DNA of 64,000 bases from an uncultured Prochlorococcus sp. (lineage in GTDB: Bacteria; Cyanobacteriota; Cyanobacteriia; PCC-6307; Cyanobiaceae), in the NCBI GenBank assembly GCA_902564535.1, contig CACFBG010000005.1, positions 1 through 64,000 on the forward strand, in the 5' to 3' direction. The stretch's first letter is position 1. Each line of letters starts with the position of its first letter. The notes under the pieces were generated by a model. That model had not been told where the DNA came from. It saw only the letters and a program-made list of their open reading frames with translations, and did not search any database. This document shows, piece after piece, positions 56,152-64,000 of the stretch. The translations under genes and the position numbers were made by a program.

Positions 56152-56397
56152 TTATATTTCAAGCATTTGGTCGTAATCATTTGCGCTTTCTATTGAGCCT
56201 TTTGGTGAAAAATTAGGGACCATTAAGACAGAAGATTTTAAATGCCCAGGATGCTCGCCACTGCTGGTTATCCACTCACGAAATTCTTCCGTGATTGCAT
56301 AACTTTCTTCATATCGCTCAAAGCCATCGAGCAAGGCAATACGAGTTGTTGCCCAAAAAGTGGCAACATTGATTCGTCGTTCAAGAGATCCTTTCAT
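56152..56397 (-). CDS. Small conserved hypothetical protein
   Basis: An 81-residue soluble protein (MKGSLERRINVATFWATTRIALLDGFERYEESYAIT...), ATG start. The helical N-terminal half is followed by a polar C-terminal part with a histidine (SGEHPGHLKSS). No recognised domain. It lies on the same strand between the helicase and NTRC with spacers on both sides, so it is probably a separate transcript. Confidence 0.55.
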   Translation of the reverse strand: MKGSLERRINVATFWATTRIALLDGFERYEESYAITEEFREWITSSGEHPGHLKSSVLMVPNFSPKGSIESANDYDQMLEI

Positions 56398-56495
56398 GTT
56401 GATGATTTATCCCCAATGGCACCCAGAATTACATACTGCAGGTACTAAATAATGTGTTTTGTCGCACAAATGGGAATTCTTCTATACAAAAAGAC

Positions 56496-57932
56496 TTATC
56501 TCTTAAGAAAATCAGGTAATTCAAGTGTGCGCATCCTGATAATTTCACCTGCTTGATGATTAATTGCTTCCAAAGGTAAGCAAACTTTTGAGCTTGCCGA
56601 AAATAATTCCGTAGTTTGATCTAGGTAATTATTCCTTCGAATTAAATATGGCTTTGAGATTGACCAAGAGCGAGCATATTCCATCAAAACTGGATCAGCT
56701 GGAGCAAAAACATAAGAAGGGTCTCTAGGAACATTCTCAAGTTGCTCTCTAGAACAAGACATTCGTACGGCTCTTGTAATTGCCTGAATAAATCTGCTTT
56801 TAGTAATCACAGTAGTTAGATAAGCCACTACACGAAGCCGAGGAGCATCAAACCCTTCTGAACACATATCAACACTTACCAACCACAAAGAATCTGCCTT
56901 CTCAAAGTTTGCAAGTCTCTCACTTGCATTCCTCTCATTTGAATGAACAACCTCGACATTATCTCCATTTTCTTTAAGTATTTTTGCAATGGCATTTGCA
57001 TGTTCTATATCTCTAGCAATTACAAGGCCAGCCGCATTTTTATGGGAATTTCTAGTCTTTTCAAGTTTCTTTTTCGCTTTAATTAACAAATTAAGTGCGA
57101 TGCTGCTTTCATCAGAAAAACTTATTGCCCTTCGAAGATTTCGAGCTCTCCAACTTTCTCTGTTTTCTCTTGAGATTGAAGAGAACTCTTTATCTGTATT
57201 ATCTGGCCGACTGTGCTCTACAAAGCCATCTAGGAAATGAAATTCCAAAGGGCGTACATCACCTTCTTCTATTAAATCTTTAGGCTCAACACAAAGGTCT
57301 GGAGAGATTTGCTCAATTAATTCATCCTTTTTGGGAAGAGTAATCTTTCTGGCCGAACAAAACGCAAGATTGTCTGCGCGGAAAGGTGTTCCTGTAAGAC
57401 CTAATCTAATTCTATTTTGTTTTGTGATATCAAGAAAAGTCCTTCCCCAAACAGGACCTTCAGGCTCTTCAGGATCAATTCCTAAGTGATGAGCTTCATC
57501 TGCTATTGCCAAAGTTTCTTTAGAAGACCAATCTTTCAAATTCCGTATAAAGTTCTCATTTGTTCTAGAAGCGCTTTGATAAGAAAGTATCAATCCATCT
57601 ATTCCATTAGGAATTCCCTGTTCTTGACTGATGTCTAAACTTTTAATTTTTAAACCTATCCTTTCTGAAGACTCTATCCACTGCGAGATGATCGAATTTC
57701 TATGACAAAAAACCATATATCTGCTCAAAAGTCCTTCTTTCTTCATTGCTTGAAAACTAAGAAGAGCACCTAAGGTTTTTCCTGCGCCAGGTCCTGCATG
57801 AACTAATAAATCTCTATTGCTATCTCCTTCTCTCAAGAGCCTTCGTCTAAACAATTGAATTAATTGTGTTTGCCAATTTCTAGGGCGAATCTGCTCTGAA
57901 TTCCCAGAAATAACTAAATCAAAGGAAAGCAA
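56496..57932 (-). CDS. SF2 (SSL2/DEAD-like) helicase
   Basis: A 478-residue superfamily 2 ATPase. Motif I is HAGPGAGKTLGALLS, motif II DEAHHLG, motif III LGLTGTPFRAD, and motif V/VI are SVDMCSEGFDAPRLR and FIQAITRAVRM. Between the two RecA-like domains there is an unusual charged stretch with SISRENRESWRARNLRRAI. It resembles the helicase part of type I restriction/SSL2-type proteins but has no nuclease or partner gene beside it. Likely a DNA (or RNA) repair/translocase role; the start is TTG. Confidence 0.85.
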   Translation of the reverse strand: MLSFDLVISGNSEQIRPRNWQTQLIQLFRRRLLREGDSNRDLLVHAGPGAGKTLGALLSFQAMKKEGLLSRYMVFCHRNSIISQWIESSERIGLKIKSLDISQEQGIPNGIDGLILSYQSASRTNENFIRNLKDWSSKETLAIADEAHHLGIDPEEPEGPVWGRTFLDITKQNRIRLGLTGTPFRADNLAFCSARKITLPKKDELIEQISPDLCVEPKDLIEEGDVRPLEFHFLDGFVEHSRPDNTDKEFSSISRENRESWRARNLRRAISFSDESSIALNLLIKAKKKLEKTRNSHKNAAGLVIARDIEHANAIAKILKENGDNVEVVHSNERNASERLANFEKADSLWLVSVDMCSEGFDAPRLRVVAYLTTVITKSRFIQAITRAVRMSCSREQLENVPRDPSYVFAPADPVLMEYARSWSISKPYLIRRNNYLDQTTELFSASSKVCLPLEAINHQAGEIIRMRTLELPDFLKR

Positions 57933-58069
57933 TTTAAATCATTCCATTACTTTATTTCTTATTTTTAACAATTTTCTGTAGGTAATGCACTATTTCCCTG
58001 AAAAAGAGCTCAATATATCTTTAATATTTGTTTTAGCTATTAACGTAAGTATTTAAATATATAAACCAA

Positions 58070-58648
58070 TTAAACAGCTTGGCTATGGTTAACTAATAAT
58101 TTTTCAACTTCATCAAACCCTTCCTTTGCGGAGTTACTTGCTAATTCAATATTTCCATTTGAATCATCTAATAAGTCTTTTGATATCTTCTCAATTATCT
58201 CTTCCTTTCGGCTCTCAAGCATTGTAATGATTTCATTATCAATGAGTTTTTGAATAGCTTTAACACGAAGTTGATTATCTGAAGCCTCAGCAAAAGTACC
58301 TTGAACAAGTTCCTGAATAAATAATCTATGAACTTCACTACTCCTAAAGAAACTTTCGGTTGCATTAATAATGCCTTCAACTAATGTTTCATCTGATTCA
58401 GAATTTTGATTGGCAAGTTTAAATTCCCAATCCAAATGTCGTCTCTGCCAGCCTGAGGAATGAAGGCTAGGCATAACTGTTTGAGAAAAAGTATCCACTG
58501 ACATTTCGTAGATTCTTTCTGCAAGCCGTTCACACCACTCACGTCCATGACCATTAAGGTCTTTATTCATAATGGATCTTTCTACAGAGTGGCCACCATG
58601 ATGGCTATGGCATACACCATCAGGACATTCAATTGCGGTTAGTCCCAT
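58070..58648 (-). CDS. Conserved hypothetical protein with N-terminal Cys/His cluster
   Basis: A 192-residue protein. The first 20 residues hold C8, C13, H14, H16, H17 and H20 (CPDGVCHSHHGGH), a compact potential metal site. The rest is helical and acidic (ESFFRSSEVHRLFIQELVQGTF, IEKISKDLLDD). No recognised catalytic domain. It is divergent from the pnt operon with about 125 bases between; metal handling or redox sensing for that operon is speculation. Confidence 0.6.
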   Translation of the reverse strand: MGLTAIECPDGVCHSHHGGHSVERSIMNKDLNGHGREWCERLAERIYEMSVDTFSQTVMPSLHSSGWQRRHLDWEFKLANQNSESDETLVEGIINATESFFRSSEVHRLFIQELVQGTFAEASDNQLRVKAIQKLIDNEIITMLESRKEEIIEKISKDLLDDSNGNIELASNSAKEGFDEVEKLLVNHSQAV

Positions 58649-58775
58649 TGAGGTTGTTCTAAAATTGATCTCACTTTATTTATTAGCTAATAGAAAAAAT
58701 TTGCCAAGGTTTCTACAGAAAAGCTCCCGATAGCTCTTAATTAACTTAACCTCGATTTGTAGTCGAATAACAGTT

Positions 58776-59921
58776 TTGGCCAGATTTCTAATCCCAGTTG
58801 AAACAAGAGCTGGTGAAACCCGTGTAGCAGCAACGCCTGAAACGGTGAGAAAATTTCGAGCCTTAGGATGTTCAATAACAATAGAATCAGAGGCTGGAAT
58901 TAGGTCAGGATTTTCGGATAAAGCTTTTATCGATAGTGGAGCAAATTTAATCCCTCAAGGAGATCTAGAATCATGGAAAAATAGTGATTGCATTCTTTGT
59001 GTTCAAGAGCCTAATAAAAATTCACTTTCAAAACTAAAGGAAGGTGCTACTGCAATTGGCCTGCTTTCTCCTTATGGAAATCAATCTCTAGCGTCAGTGC
59101 TTGTATCACAAAAAATTTCTGCAATTTCCCTTGAATTATTACCTAGAATTAGTAGAGCCCAATCATCGGATGCTTTATCATCTCAGGCCAATATTGCAGG
59201 ATATAAATCCGTTCTAATTGCAGCGGAATCTCTTGATCGGTATTTTCCAATGCTAATGACTGCTGCAGGAACAGTGCAACCAGCAAAAGTCGTAATCCTT
59301 GGTGCAGGTGTTGCAGGATTACAAGCTATCGCTACAGCAAGAAGACTTGGAGCAGTCGTTTATGTTAGTGATATTCGTCCCGCAGTAAAAGAACAAGTCG
59401 AATCTTTAGGAGGAAAGTTTATTGACCTACCACAGATAGAAGAAAAACCAGAAGAATCAGGAGGTTATGCCAAACAAGCATCTGAAGAATTCTTGTCAGC
59501 ACAAAGAAAACAACTTTCTAATATTTTGTCAGAAGCTGACGTTGCCATTTGCACAGCTCAGGTCCCAGGGAAAAAAGCTCCGAGACTAATTAGTGAGGAG
59601 ATGCTTGATCGAATGAGACCTGGATCAGTGGTGATCGATCTTGCAGTAGATCAAGGTGGCAATTGTGCTGATACCAAATCTGGAGAAACAATTTTAAGGA
59701 AAGGTGTCAAACTTATTGGAACTCCTAATCTTGCATGTTCAGTTCCAAATCACGCTAGTTCACTTTATTCGAGGAATCTATTATCTCTTATTGAGCCTTT
59801 TATAAAAGACGGTGAATTTAAAATTGATCTTGAAGATGAACTTATTGATAGTTCTCTTATTAGTCTTGAAGGAGAAATCCGTTGTCCAAAACTAATGAAT
59901 TATGGAGGTATTAAACCATGA
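58776..59921 (+). CDS. pntA1: NAD(P) transhydrogenase, alpha subunit part 1
   Basis: NAD-binding domain I of the proton-translocating transhydrogenase, which makes NADPH from NADH at the membrane. The 381-residue soluble protein has PVETRAGETRVAATPETV at the N-terminus, VILGAGVAGLQAIATARRLGAVVYVSDIR (dinucleotide fold), and PGKKAPRLISEEMLDRMRPGSVVIDLA. The start is TTG. The stop overlaps the start of pntA2 by four bases (ATGA). Confidence 0.95.
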   Translation: MARFLIPVETRAGETRVAATPETVRKFRALGCSITIESEAGIRSGFSDKAFIDSGANLIPQGDLESWKNSDCILCVQEPNKNSLSKLKEGATAIGLLSPYGNQSLASVLVSQKISAISLELLPRISRAQSSDALSSQANIAGYKSVLIAAESLDRYFPMLMTAAGTVQPAKVVILGAGVAGLQAIATARRLGAVVYVSDIRPAVKEQVESLGGKFIDLPQIEEKPEESGGYAKQASEEFLSAQRKQLSNILSEADVAICTAQVPGKKAPRLISEEMLDRMRPGSVVIDLAVDQGGNCADTKSGETILRKGVKLIGTPNLACSVPNHASSLYSRNLLSLIEPFIKDGEFKIDLEDELIDSSLISLEGEIRCPKLMNYGGIKP

Positions 59922-60217
59922 CATTTTTAAATGAAGCCTTATGGGTACTTCTTCTAGGTAGTCTTCTTGGTTTAGAACTAATTGGGAAAGTTCCACCAAC
60001 TTTACATACTCCCTTAATGAGTGGAGCGAATGCAATTTCAGGAATCACAATGCTTGCAGCTTTAACATTAATTATAAAAGTTCCTGATAATCCTCCATTG
60101 TTATTAATAGGTTCAATATCTCTAGGCTTTGCTTTATTTAATGTTGTAGGAGGGTTTCTAGTTACAGATAGGATGTTGGCAATGTTCAGTCGTAAATCAA
60201 AAGGTAATCGCAAATGA
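59918..60217 (+). CDS. pntA2: NAD(P) transhydrogenase, alpha subunit part 2 (membrane)
   Basis: A 99-residue membrane protein with three helices (LWVLLLGSLLGLELIGKV, GANAISGITMLAALTLIIKV, and LLLIGSISLGFALFNVVGGFLV), matching the split-alpha membrane piece. The conserved basic tail follows. It overlaps pntB by four bases, so the three genes are translationally chained. Confidence 0.94.
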   Translation: MTFLNEALWVLLLGSLLGLELIGKVPPTLHTPLMSGANAISGITMLAALTLIIKVPDNPPLLLIGSISLGFALFNVVGGFLVTDRMLAMFSRKSKGNRK

Positions 60218-61647
60218 ATACCCCTGAATTACTAAAATTTGCCATAGATTTAATAGCAGTTCTATTACTTGCTTTAGGCATAAAAGGTTTATCAAAAGTT
60301 CGTTCTGCTAGGGCAGCTAATCGTATAGCAGCATTGGCTATGGCATTAGCTGCTATAGGTGTATTAATTAATTCTGTTGGCAATACAGGAATCACTATTA
60401 ATTCATGGTCTTGGATAATTATTGGTAGTTTAATAGGTGGAGTTTTAGGCGTTTTAACAGCACAAAGAGTTCCTATGACAGCAATGCCAGAAACCGTTGC
60501 ATTGTTCAATGGCTGTGGTGGTATGTCATCTTTGTTAGTGGCTTTAGGTGTAGCCTTTTACCCATTAGAAACGATTCCTAATAACTCAGTAGATAATTTA
60601 ATAGAAACTCTTTCGATAATTATTTCTATCTTTGTTGGAGCAATCACATTTAGTGGATCAATTATTGCAATGGCTAAATTGCAAGGTTGGCTATCTACTC
60701 CTAATTGGACTCAAAGTAAAGTAAGACATGCCGTGAATATTACATTTGCCATCATTTGTTTAATCGCATCGATACAATCATTTCAAGGAATTAATAACGT
60801 TATATTTTTACTACTTATAGCCTCATTGTTACTTGGTATTGGAGTGACTTTGTCAATTGGTGGGGCAGATATGCCTGTTGTCATTTCATTGCTAAATAGT
60901 TATTCAGGGATTGCAGCAGCTTCTGCGGGCTTCGTCGTTGGGAGTCAATTATTAATAGTTGCAGGGGCAATGGTAGGGGCTGCTGGATTAATTCTGACGC
61001 AAGTAATGTGCAAAGGCATGAACAGATCTCTTTTATCAGTTCTTTTTGGAGGATCTTTAAGTAAAAATTCGAATAATAAATCTAAAGATGGTGAATATAA
61101 AAATATAACTAGCTGTAGCTCTGAGGAATGTGCATTAACTCTTGAAGCAGCTGAAAGAGTGGTAATTGTGCCTGGCTATGGCCTGGCAGTTGCTCAAGCT
61201 CAACATACGCTTAGAGAAGTAACGAGACTATTAGAAGCTGAGGGCATTGAAGTTAGCTACGCAATTCACCCTGTTGCAGGAAGAATGCCAGGACATATGA
61301 ATGTTCTTTTAGCTGAAGCAGACGTTCCTTATGAGCAGCTTAAAGAAATGGATGTTATTAACCCTGAGTTTCCAGCTACTGATGTGGTCCTAGTTTTAGG
61401 GGCAAATGATGTAGTCAATCCTCAAGCAAAAAATGATCCAGACTCACCACTTTATGGAATGCCAGTCTTAGATGTAAACGAAGCAAAAACTATTTTTGTA
61501 GTAAAAAGAGGAATGAGTGCTGGATACTCTGGGATCAAGAATGACCTATTTGAAATGCAAAATACTTCAATGTTATTTGGGGATGCCAAAAAAGTCCTAG
61601 CAGATTTAATGGTTGAGCTAAAGGAACTTGGAATTGGGAAAAAATAA
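60214..61647 (+). CDS. pntB: NAD(P) transhydrogenase, beta subunit
   Basis: A 477-residue protein with about nine membrane helices, then the NADP-binding domain III: VIVPGYGLAVAQAQHTLREV, IHPVAGRMPGHMNVLLAEADVPY, VLVLGANDVVNPQA and FVVKRGMSAGYSGIKNDLF. It completes the three-part transhydrogenase of cyanobacterial type. Its end overlaps the hydrolase frame by up to 20 bases. Confidence 0.96.
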   Translation: MNTPELLKFAIDLIAVLLLALGIKGLSKVRSARAANRIAALAMALAAIGVLINSVGNTGITINSWSWIIIGSLIGGVLGVLTAQRVPMTAMPETVALFNGCGGMSSLLVALGVAFYPLETIPNNSVDNLIETLSIIISIFVGAITFSGSIIAMAKLQGWLSTPNWTQSKVRHAVNITFAIICLIASIQSFQGINNVIFLLLIASLLLGIGVTLSIGGADMPVVISLLNSYSGIAAASAGFVVGSQLLIVAGAMVGAAGLILTQVMCKGMNRSLLSVLFGGSLSKNSNNKSKDGEYKNITSCSSEECALTLEAAERVVIVPGYGLAVAQAQHTLREVTRLLEAEGIEVSYAIHPVAGRMPGHMNVLLAEADVPYEQLKEMDVINPEFPATDVVLVLGANDVVNPQAKNDPDSPLYGMPVLDVNEAKTIFVVKRGMSAGYSGIKNDLFEMQNTSMLFGDAKKVLADLMVELKELGIGKK

Positions 61648-62719
61648 TTACGTAACTCCTATCAATTCACTTAATAAATTAGGAGTAAGTAGTTTTGAAG
61701 AACGTCTTCCTTGGTTAGGTGGAGATCTACAAACTTTAAGAGACACTTTTATCATAGATAATTTACCATTAGATGAAGGAGAAAATATAAAAATACCTAT
61801 TTCTAGCTTCCCATTCCACAAAGATAATTCAGCAAAATTATTAGCTATTTTGGATTACCCCCAAACGACTAATAATATTAAAGGAGTTGTTCTAATGATC
61901 CATGGCCTTGGAGGCTCAAGCAAAAGAACAGGCTTAAGAAGAATGGCATTTTGTTTGCAAAAGTCAGGTTTTGCAATATTAAGAATTAATTTACGTGGTG
62001 CTGGCGAAGGAAGGTCCTTAGCAGGAGGAACATATAGCGCAAAATGCACAATTGACTTATTTCCTGCTATCAAAAAGGCTAGAGAGATATGTAAGAGTAT
62101 TTTGGATTATCAAAAAACAAATGAAAAAATTAAAGTTCCACTATTTGGAGTTGGTATTTCTTTAGGGGGAACTATATTATTAAATGCTTGTCTAGAAAGG
62201 AAAGAAAATCTTTTTGATGGATTAGCTTGTACAAGTAGTCCTCTTGATTTAAATGAATGTAGTTTATCTATAGAAAGAAATAGGAACAAAATATATCAAA
62301 AATGGCTTTTAAAAAGGCTATTAAAACAAACGATTAATGACCCTTTTATAACTGAAGCAAATGATTTTGATCTAATTAAATCAAAATTAGAAAGAAAAGA
62401 GATAAATACAATCCGTGATTTTGATCAGATAATTACTGCCCCAAGATGGAGTTACAAAGATGTCGAAGATTATTATCATGACGCGTCCCCAATAAATAAT
62501 CTTTTAAAAAAAGATATAAACTTACCACCTACTCTTCTACTGCAGGCATTAGATGACCCTTGGGTCCCATCAATATCAACAGAAAAATTACTTAAGGAAG
62601 ACAAAGGAGGCAGTCTCAAAATCATTATCACCAAAAAAGGAGGTCATAATGGTTTTCATGGTAGAAAAGGCTGCTGGGGAGATTTTTTAGTTAGAAATTG
62701 GTTATTAAGTTTGTGCTGA
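61628..62719 (+). CDS. YheT-type alpha/beta hydrolase
   Basis: A 363-residue esterase-like protein of the UPF0017/YheT group: VVLMIHGLGGSSKRTGLRRM (oxyanion hole), nucleophile serine in FGVGISLGGTILLNA, acid in LQALDDPWVPS, and histidine in TKKGGHNGFHG. Substrate unknown. A TTG start at 61628 overlaps pntB by 20 bases; a second TTG at 61634 is equally possible. It may be co-transcribed with pnt. Confidence 0.88.
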   Translation: MELGKNNYVTPINSLNKLGVSSFEERLPWLGGDLQTLRDTFIIDNLPLDEGENIKIPISSFPFHKDNSAKLLAILDYPQTTNNIKGVVLMIHGLGGSSKRTGLRRMAFCLQKSGFAILRINLRGAGEGRSLAGGTYSAKCTIDLFPAIKKAREICKSILDYQKTNEKIKVPLFGVGISLGGTILLNACLERKENLFDGLACTSSPLDLNECSLSIERNRNKIYQKWLLKRLLKQTINDPFITEANDFDLIKSKLERKEINTIRDFDQIITAPRWSYKDVEDYYHDASPINNLLKKDINLPPTLLLQALDDPWVPSISTEKLLKEDKGGSLKIIITKKGGHNGFHGRKGCWGDFLVRNWLLSLC

Positions 62720-62753
62720 AAAACCTTAAAAATAGATTTTAATTATATATTTT

Positions 62754-63965
62754 TTAAATAACAGTTCTTACAAACTCTCTTGCCCAAGAATCAACCAATA
62801 AAATATCATCTAGCTTAGGTTCTGAATTTATATCTGACTTATGTGCTTCACAAGTTTTTTCTATTAACTTTGGGATTTCAAGGAAATGTATTCTCTCTTT
62901 AAGAAATTGTTCTACAACTTCTTCATTTGCAGCATTTAAAACAGCTGGCATAGTTCCCCCTAATCTGCCTGCAGAATAGGCAAGCTCCATACATGGATAC
63001 TTTGAAGAATCTGGTTTATAGAAAGTTAATTTACCTACTTCAGATAAATTTAATTTTCTCCAATTTGTTTTAATTCTTTCTGGCCAACTCATACAATAAA
63101 GAATTGGTAATTTCATATCAGGCCATCCCATTTGTGCTAATACAGATGAGTCTGATAGTTCTATCATAGAATGAATTATACTTTGAGGATGTATAACAAT
63201 TTCTATATGGTCATAATCAATACCAAAAAGATAATGAGCTTCTATAACTTCTAATCCTTTATTCATCAAAGTTGCGGAATCAACTGTAATTTTTTTTCCC
63301 ATATTCCAATTTGGATGACTGGTTGCTTTTTCAACAGTCACATTTTTCATTTCTGATAAAGACCAATCTCTGAAAGCACCACCTGAGGCAGTTAATTGAA
63401 TAGCTTTTAATCCAGGAGTTGCAACACCTGTTGAAAGAGTTGCATTTTTAGCTAGAGGTGTACCTTGAAGACATTGAAAAATTGCAGAGTGCTCAGAATC
63501 AGCTGGCAATAAACGACTTCCACTTGCTTTCAGTTCAGGCAGAACAACGGGTCCTGCCGCAATTAAAGTTTCCTTATTTGCCAAAGCAATATCTTTTCCT
63601 GCCCGAATCGCCGAAAGCGTTGGCATTAATCCTGCACAGCCAACTATTCCAGTCACAACTAAATCCGTATGCTTCCATGAAGCGGCTTCATTAAGGCCAT
63701 CAAGTCCTGAGAGCAAAATCGGCTCACTTTTAGGTCTTTGATCTTTCGACAAACGATTCAAACGATCTTTCAAATCAGGCAATAATGAGTCATCTGCAAC
63801 TGCAACCAAATCAGGAGAGTATTTTTGGATTTGCTTAATTAGCAAATCAAGATTCCTTCCAGCAGTAAGTGCTGCGACATTAAAGAGATCAGGAAAATCA
63901 TCGACTATTTCAAGTGTCTGTGTTCCTATTGAACCTGTTGATCCCAATACGCTGATTGATTTCAC
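62754..63965 (-). CDS. dxr: 1-deoxy-D-xylulose 5-phosphate reductoisomerase
   Basis: Second step of the MEP isoprenoid pathway, supplying carotenoids, phytol and quinones. The 403-residue protein has the NADPH motif [26 protein letters not shown], the metal/substrate block [27 protein letters not shown], and [25 protein letters not shown]. The start is GTG at 63965, near the end of the window; its promoter lies beyond. It converges on the YheT-type hydrolase. Confidence 0.96.
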   Translation of the reverse strand: MKSISVLGSTGSIGTQTLEIVDDFPDLFNVAALTAGRNLDLLIKQIQKYSPDLVAVADDSLLPDLKDRLNRLSKDQRPKSEPILLSGLDGLNEAASWKHTDLVVTGIVGCAGLMPTLSAIRAGKDIALANKETLIAAGPVVLPELKASGSRLLPADSEHSAIFQCLQGTPLAKNATLSTGVATPGLKAIQLTASGGAFRDWSLSEMKNVTVEKATSHPNWNMGKKITVDSATLMNKGLEVIEAHYLFGIDYDHIEIVIHPQSIIHSMIELSDSSVLAQMGWPDMKLPILYCMSWPERIKTNWRKLNLSEVGKLTFYKPDSSKYPCMELAYSAGRLGGTMPAVLNAANEEVVEQFLKERIHFLEIPKLIEKTCEAHKSDINSEPKLDDILLVDSWAREFVRTVI

Positions 63966-64000
63966 ATTCTTTAGGCAATTAATACAAGTCTCCCATTAAT

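Overview
The window is almost wall-to-wall coding DNA from a marine picocyanobacterium, most likely Prochlorococcus. The reasons are a low G+C content (high thirties by eye), very short spacers, a 32-residue PetM, overlapping psbD/psbC, Ycf4, Ycf39, Psb27, CyanoP, a ferrochelatase with a C-terminal chlorophyll-binding-type helix, a transaldolase with C-terminal EF-hands, and cobalamin genes. The exact strain cannot be fixed from the sequence; a low-light type resembling SS120 or MIT9211 is my inference. No rRNA, tRNA, CRISPR array, insertion sequence or prophage was seen, so this is core chromosome and not a genomic island.

Layout. 1-9.8 kb: end of an ABC exporter, CyanoP, recR-lipA, two small proteins, ilvB, hemH, a tyrosine recombinase and cobO. 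9.8-17.6 kb: pyrH-frr-FAD reductase, then transaldolase-EF-hand, ftsI with an FtsL-like partner, and a CPBP protease. 17.7-25.2 kb: tandem phosphoglycerate-mutase protein, a dihydroorotase homologue without its metal ligands, lepB, an Spx/ArsC protein, a pyrophosphatase, proS and psb27. 25.3-33.7 kb: purA, a PfkB kinase, cutA, cobK, ssb, argB and priA. 34-44.8 kb: rpoD, hemC, a second pyrophosphatase, an M32 carboxypeptidase, yjbQ, phhB, a FutB-type iron permease, ferredoxin-cobQ and maf. 44.8-54.2 kb is rich in photosynthesis genes: psbC/psbD, ycf4, petM, ycf39 and a lumenal pentapeptide protein, interleaved with ilvN, a hydrolase and trm1. 54.3-64 kb: an IF-1 homologue, NTRC, an SF2 helicase, the pntA1-pntA2-pntB operon, a YheT-type hydrolase and dxr.

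Together the genes cover photosystem assembly (CyanoP, Psb27, Ycf4, Ycf39, PsbC/D, PetM), tetrapyrrole and corrinoid synthesis (HemC, HemH, CobO, CobK, CobQ), redox balance (NTRC, PntAB, ferredoxin), branched-chain amino acid and nucleotide synthesis, and cell division. Genes are packed tightly: stop/start pairs often share 1 or 4 bases (TAATG, ATGA, GTGA), and convergent genes overlap.

The points most worth a second look are non-coding or irregular. They are a G+C-rich, foldable island between priA and rpoD; very long hairpins flanking the pentapeptide gene; foldable leaders before proS and purA; two conserved genes (recR and trm1) with no ATG/GTG/TTG start; a dihydroorotase homologue that looks catalytically dead; and a nuclease-fold protein without nuclease residues. 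I did not find a clear-cut new multi-gene system.
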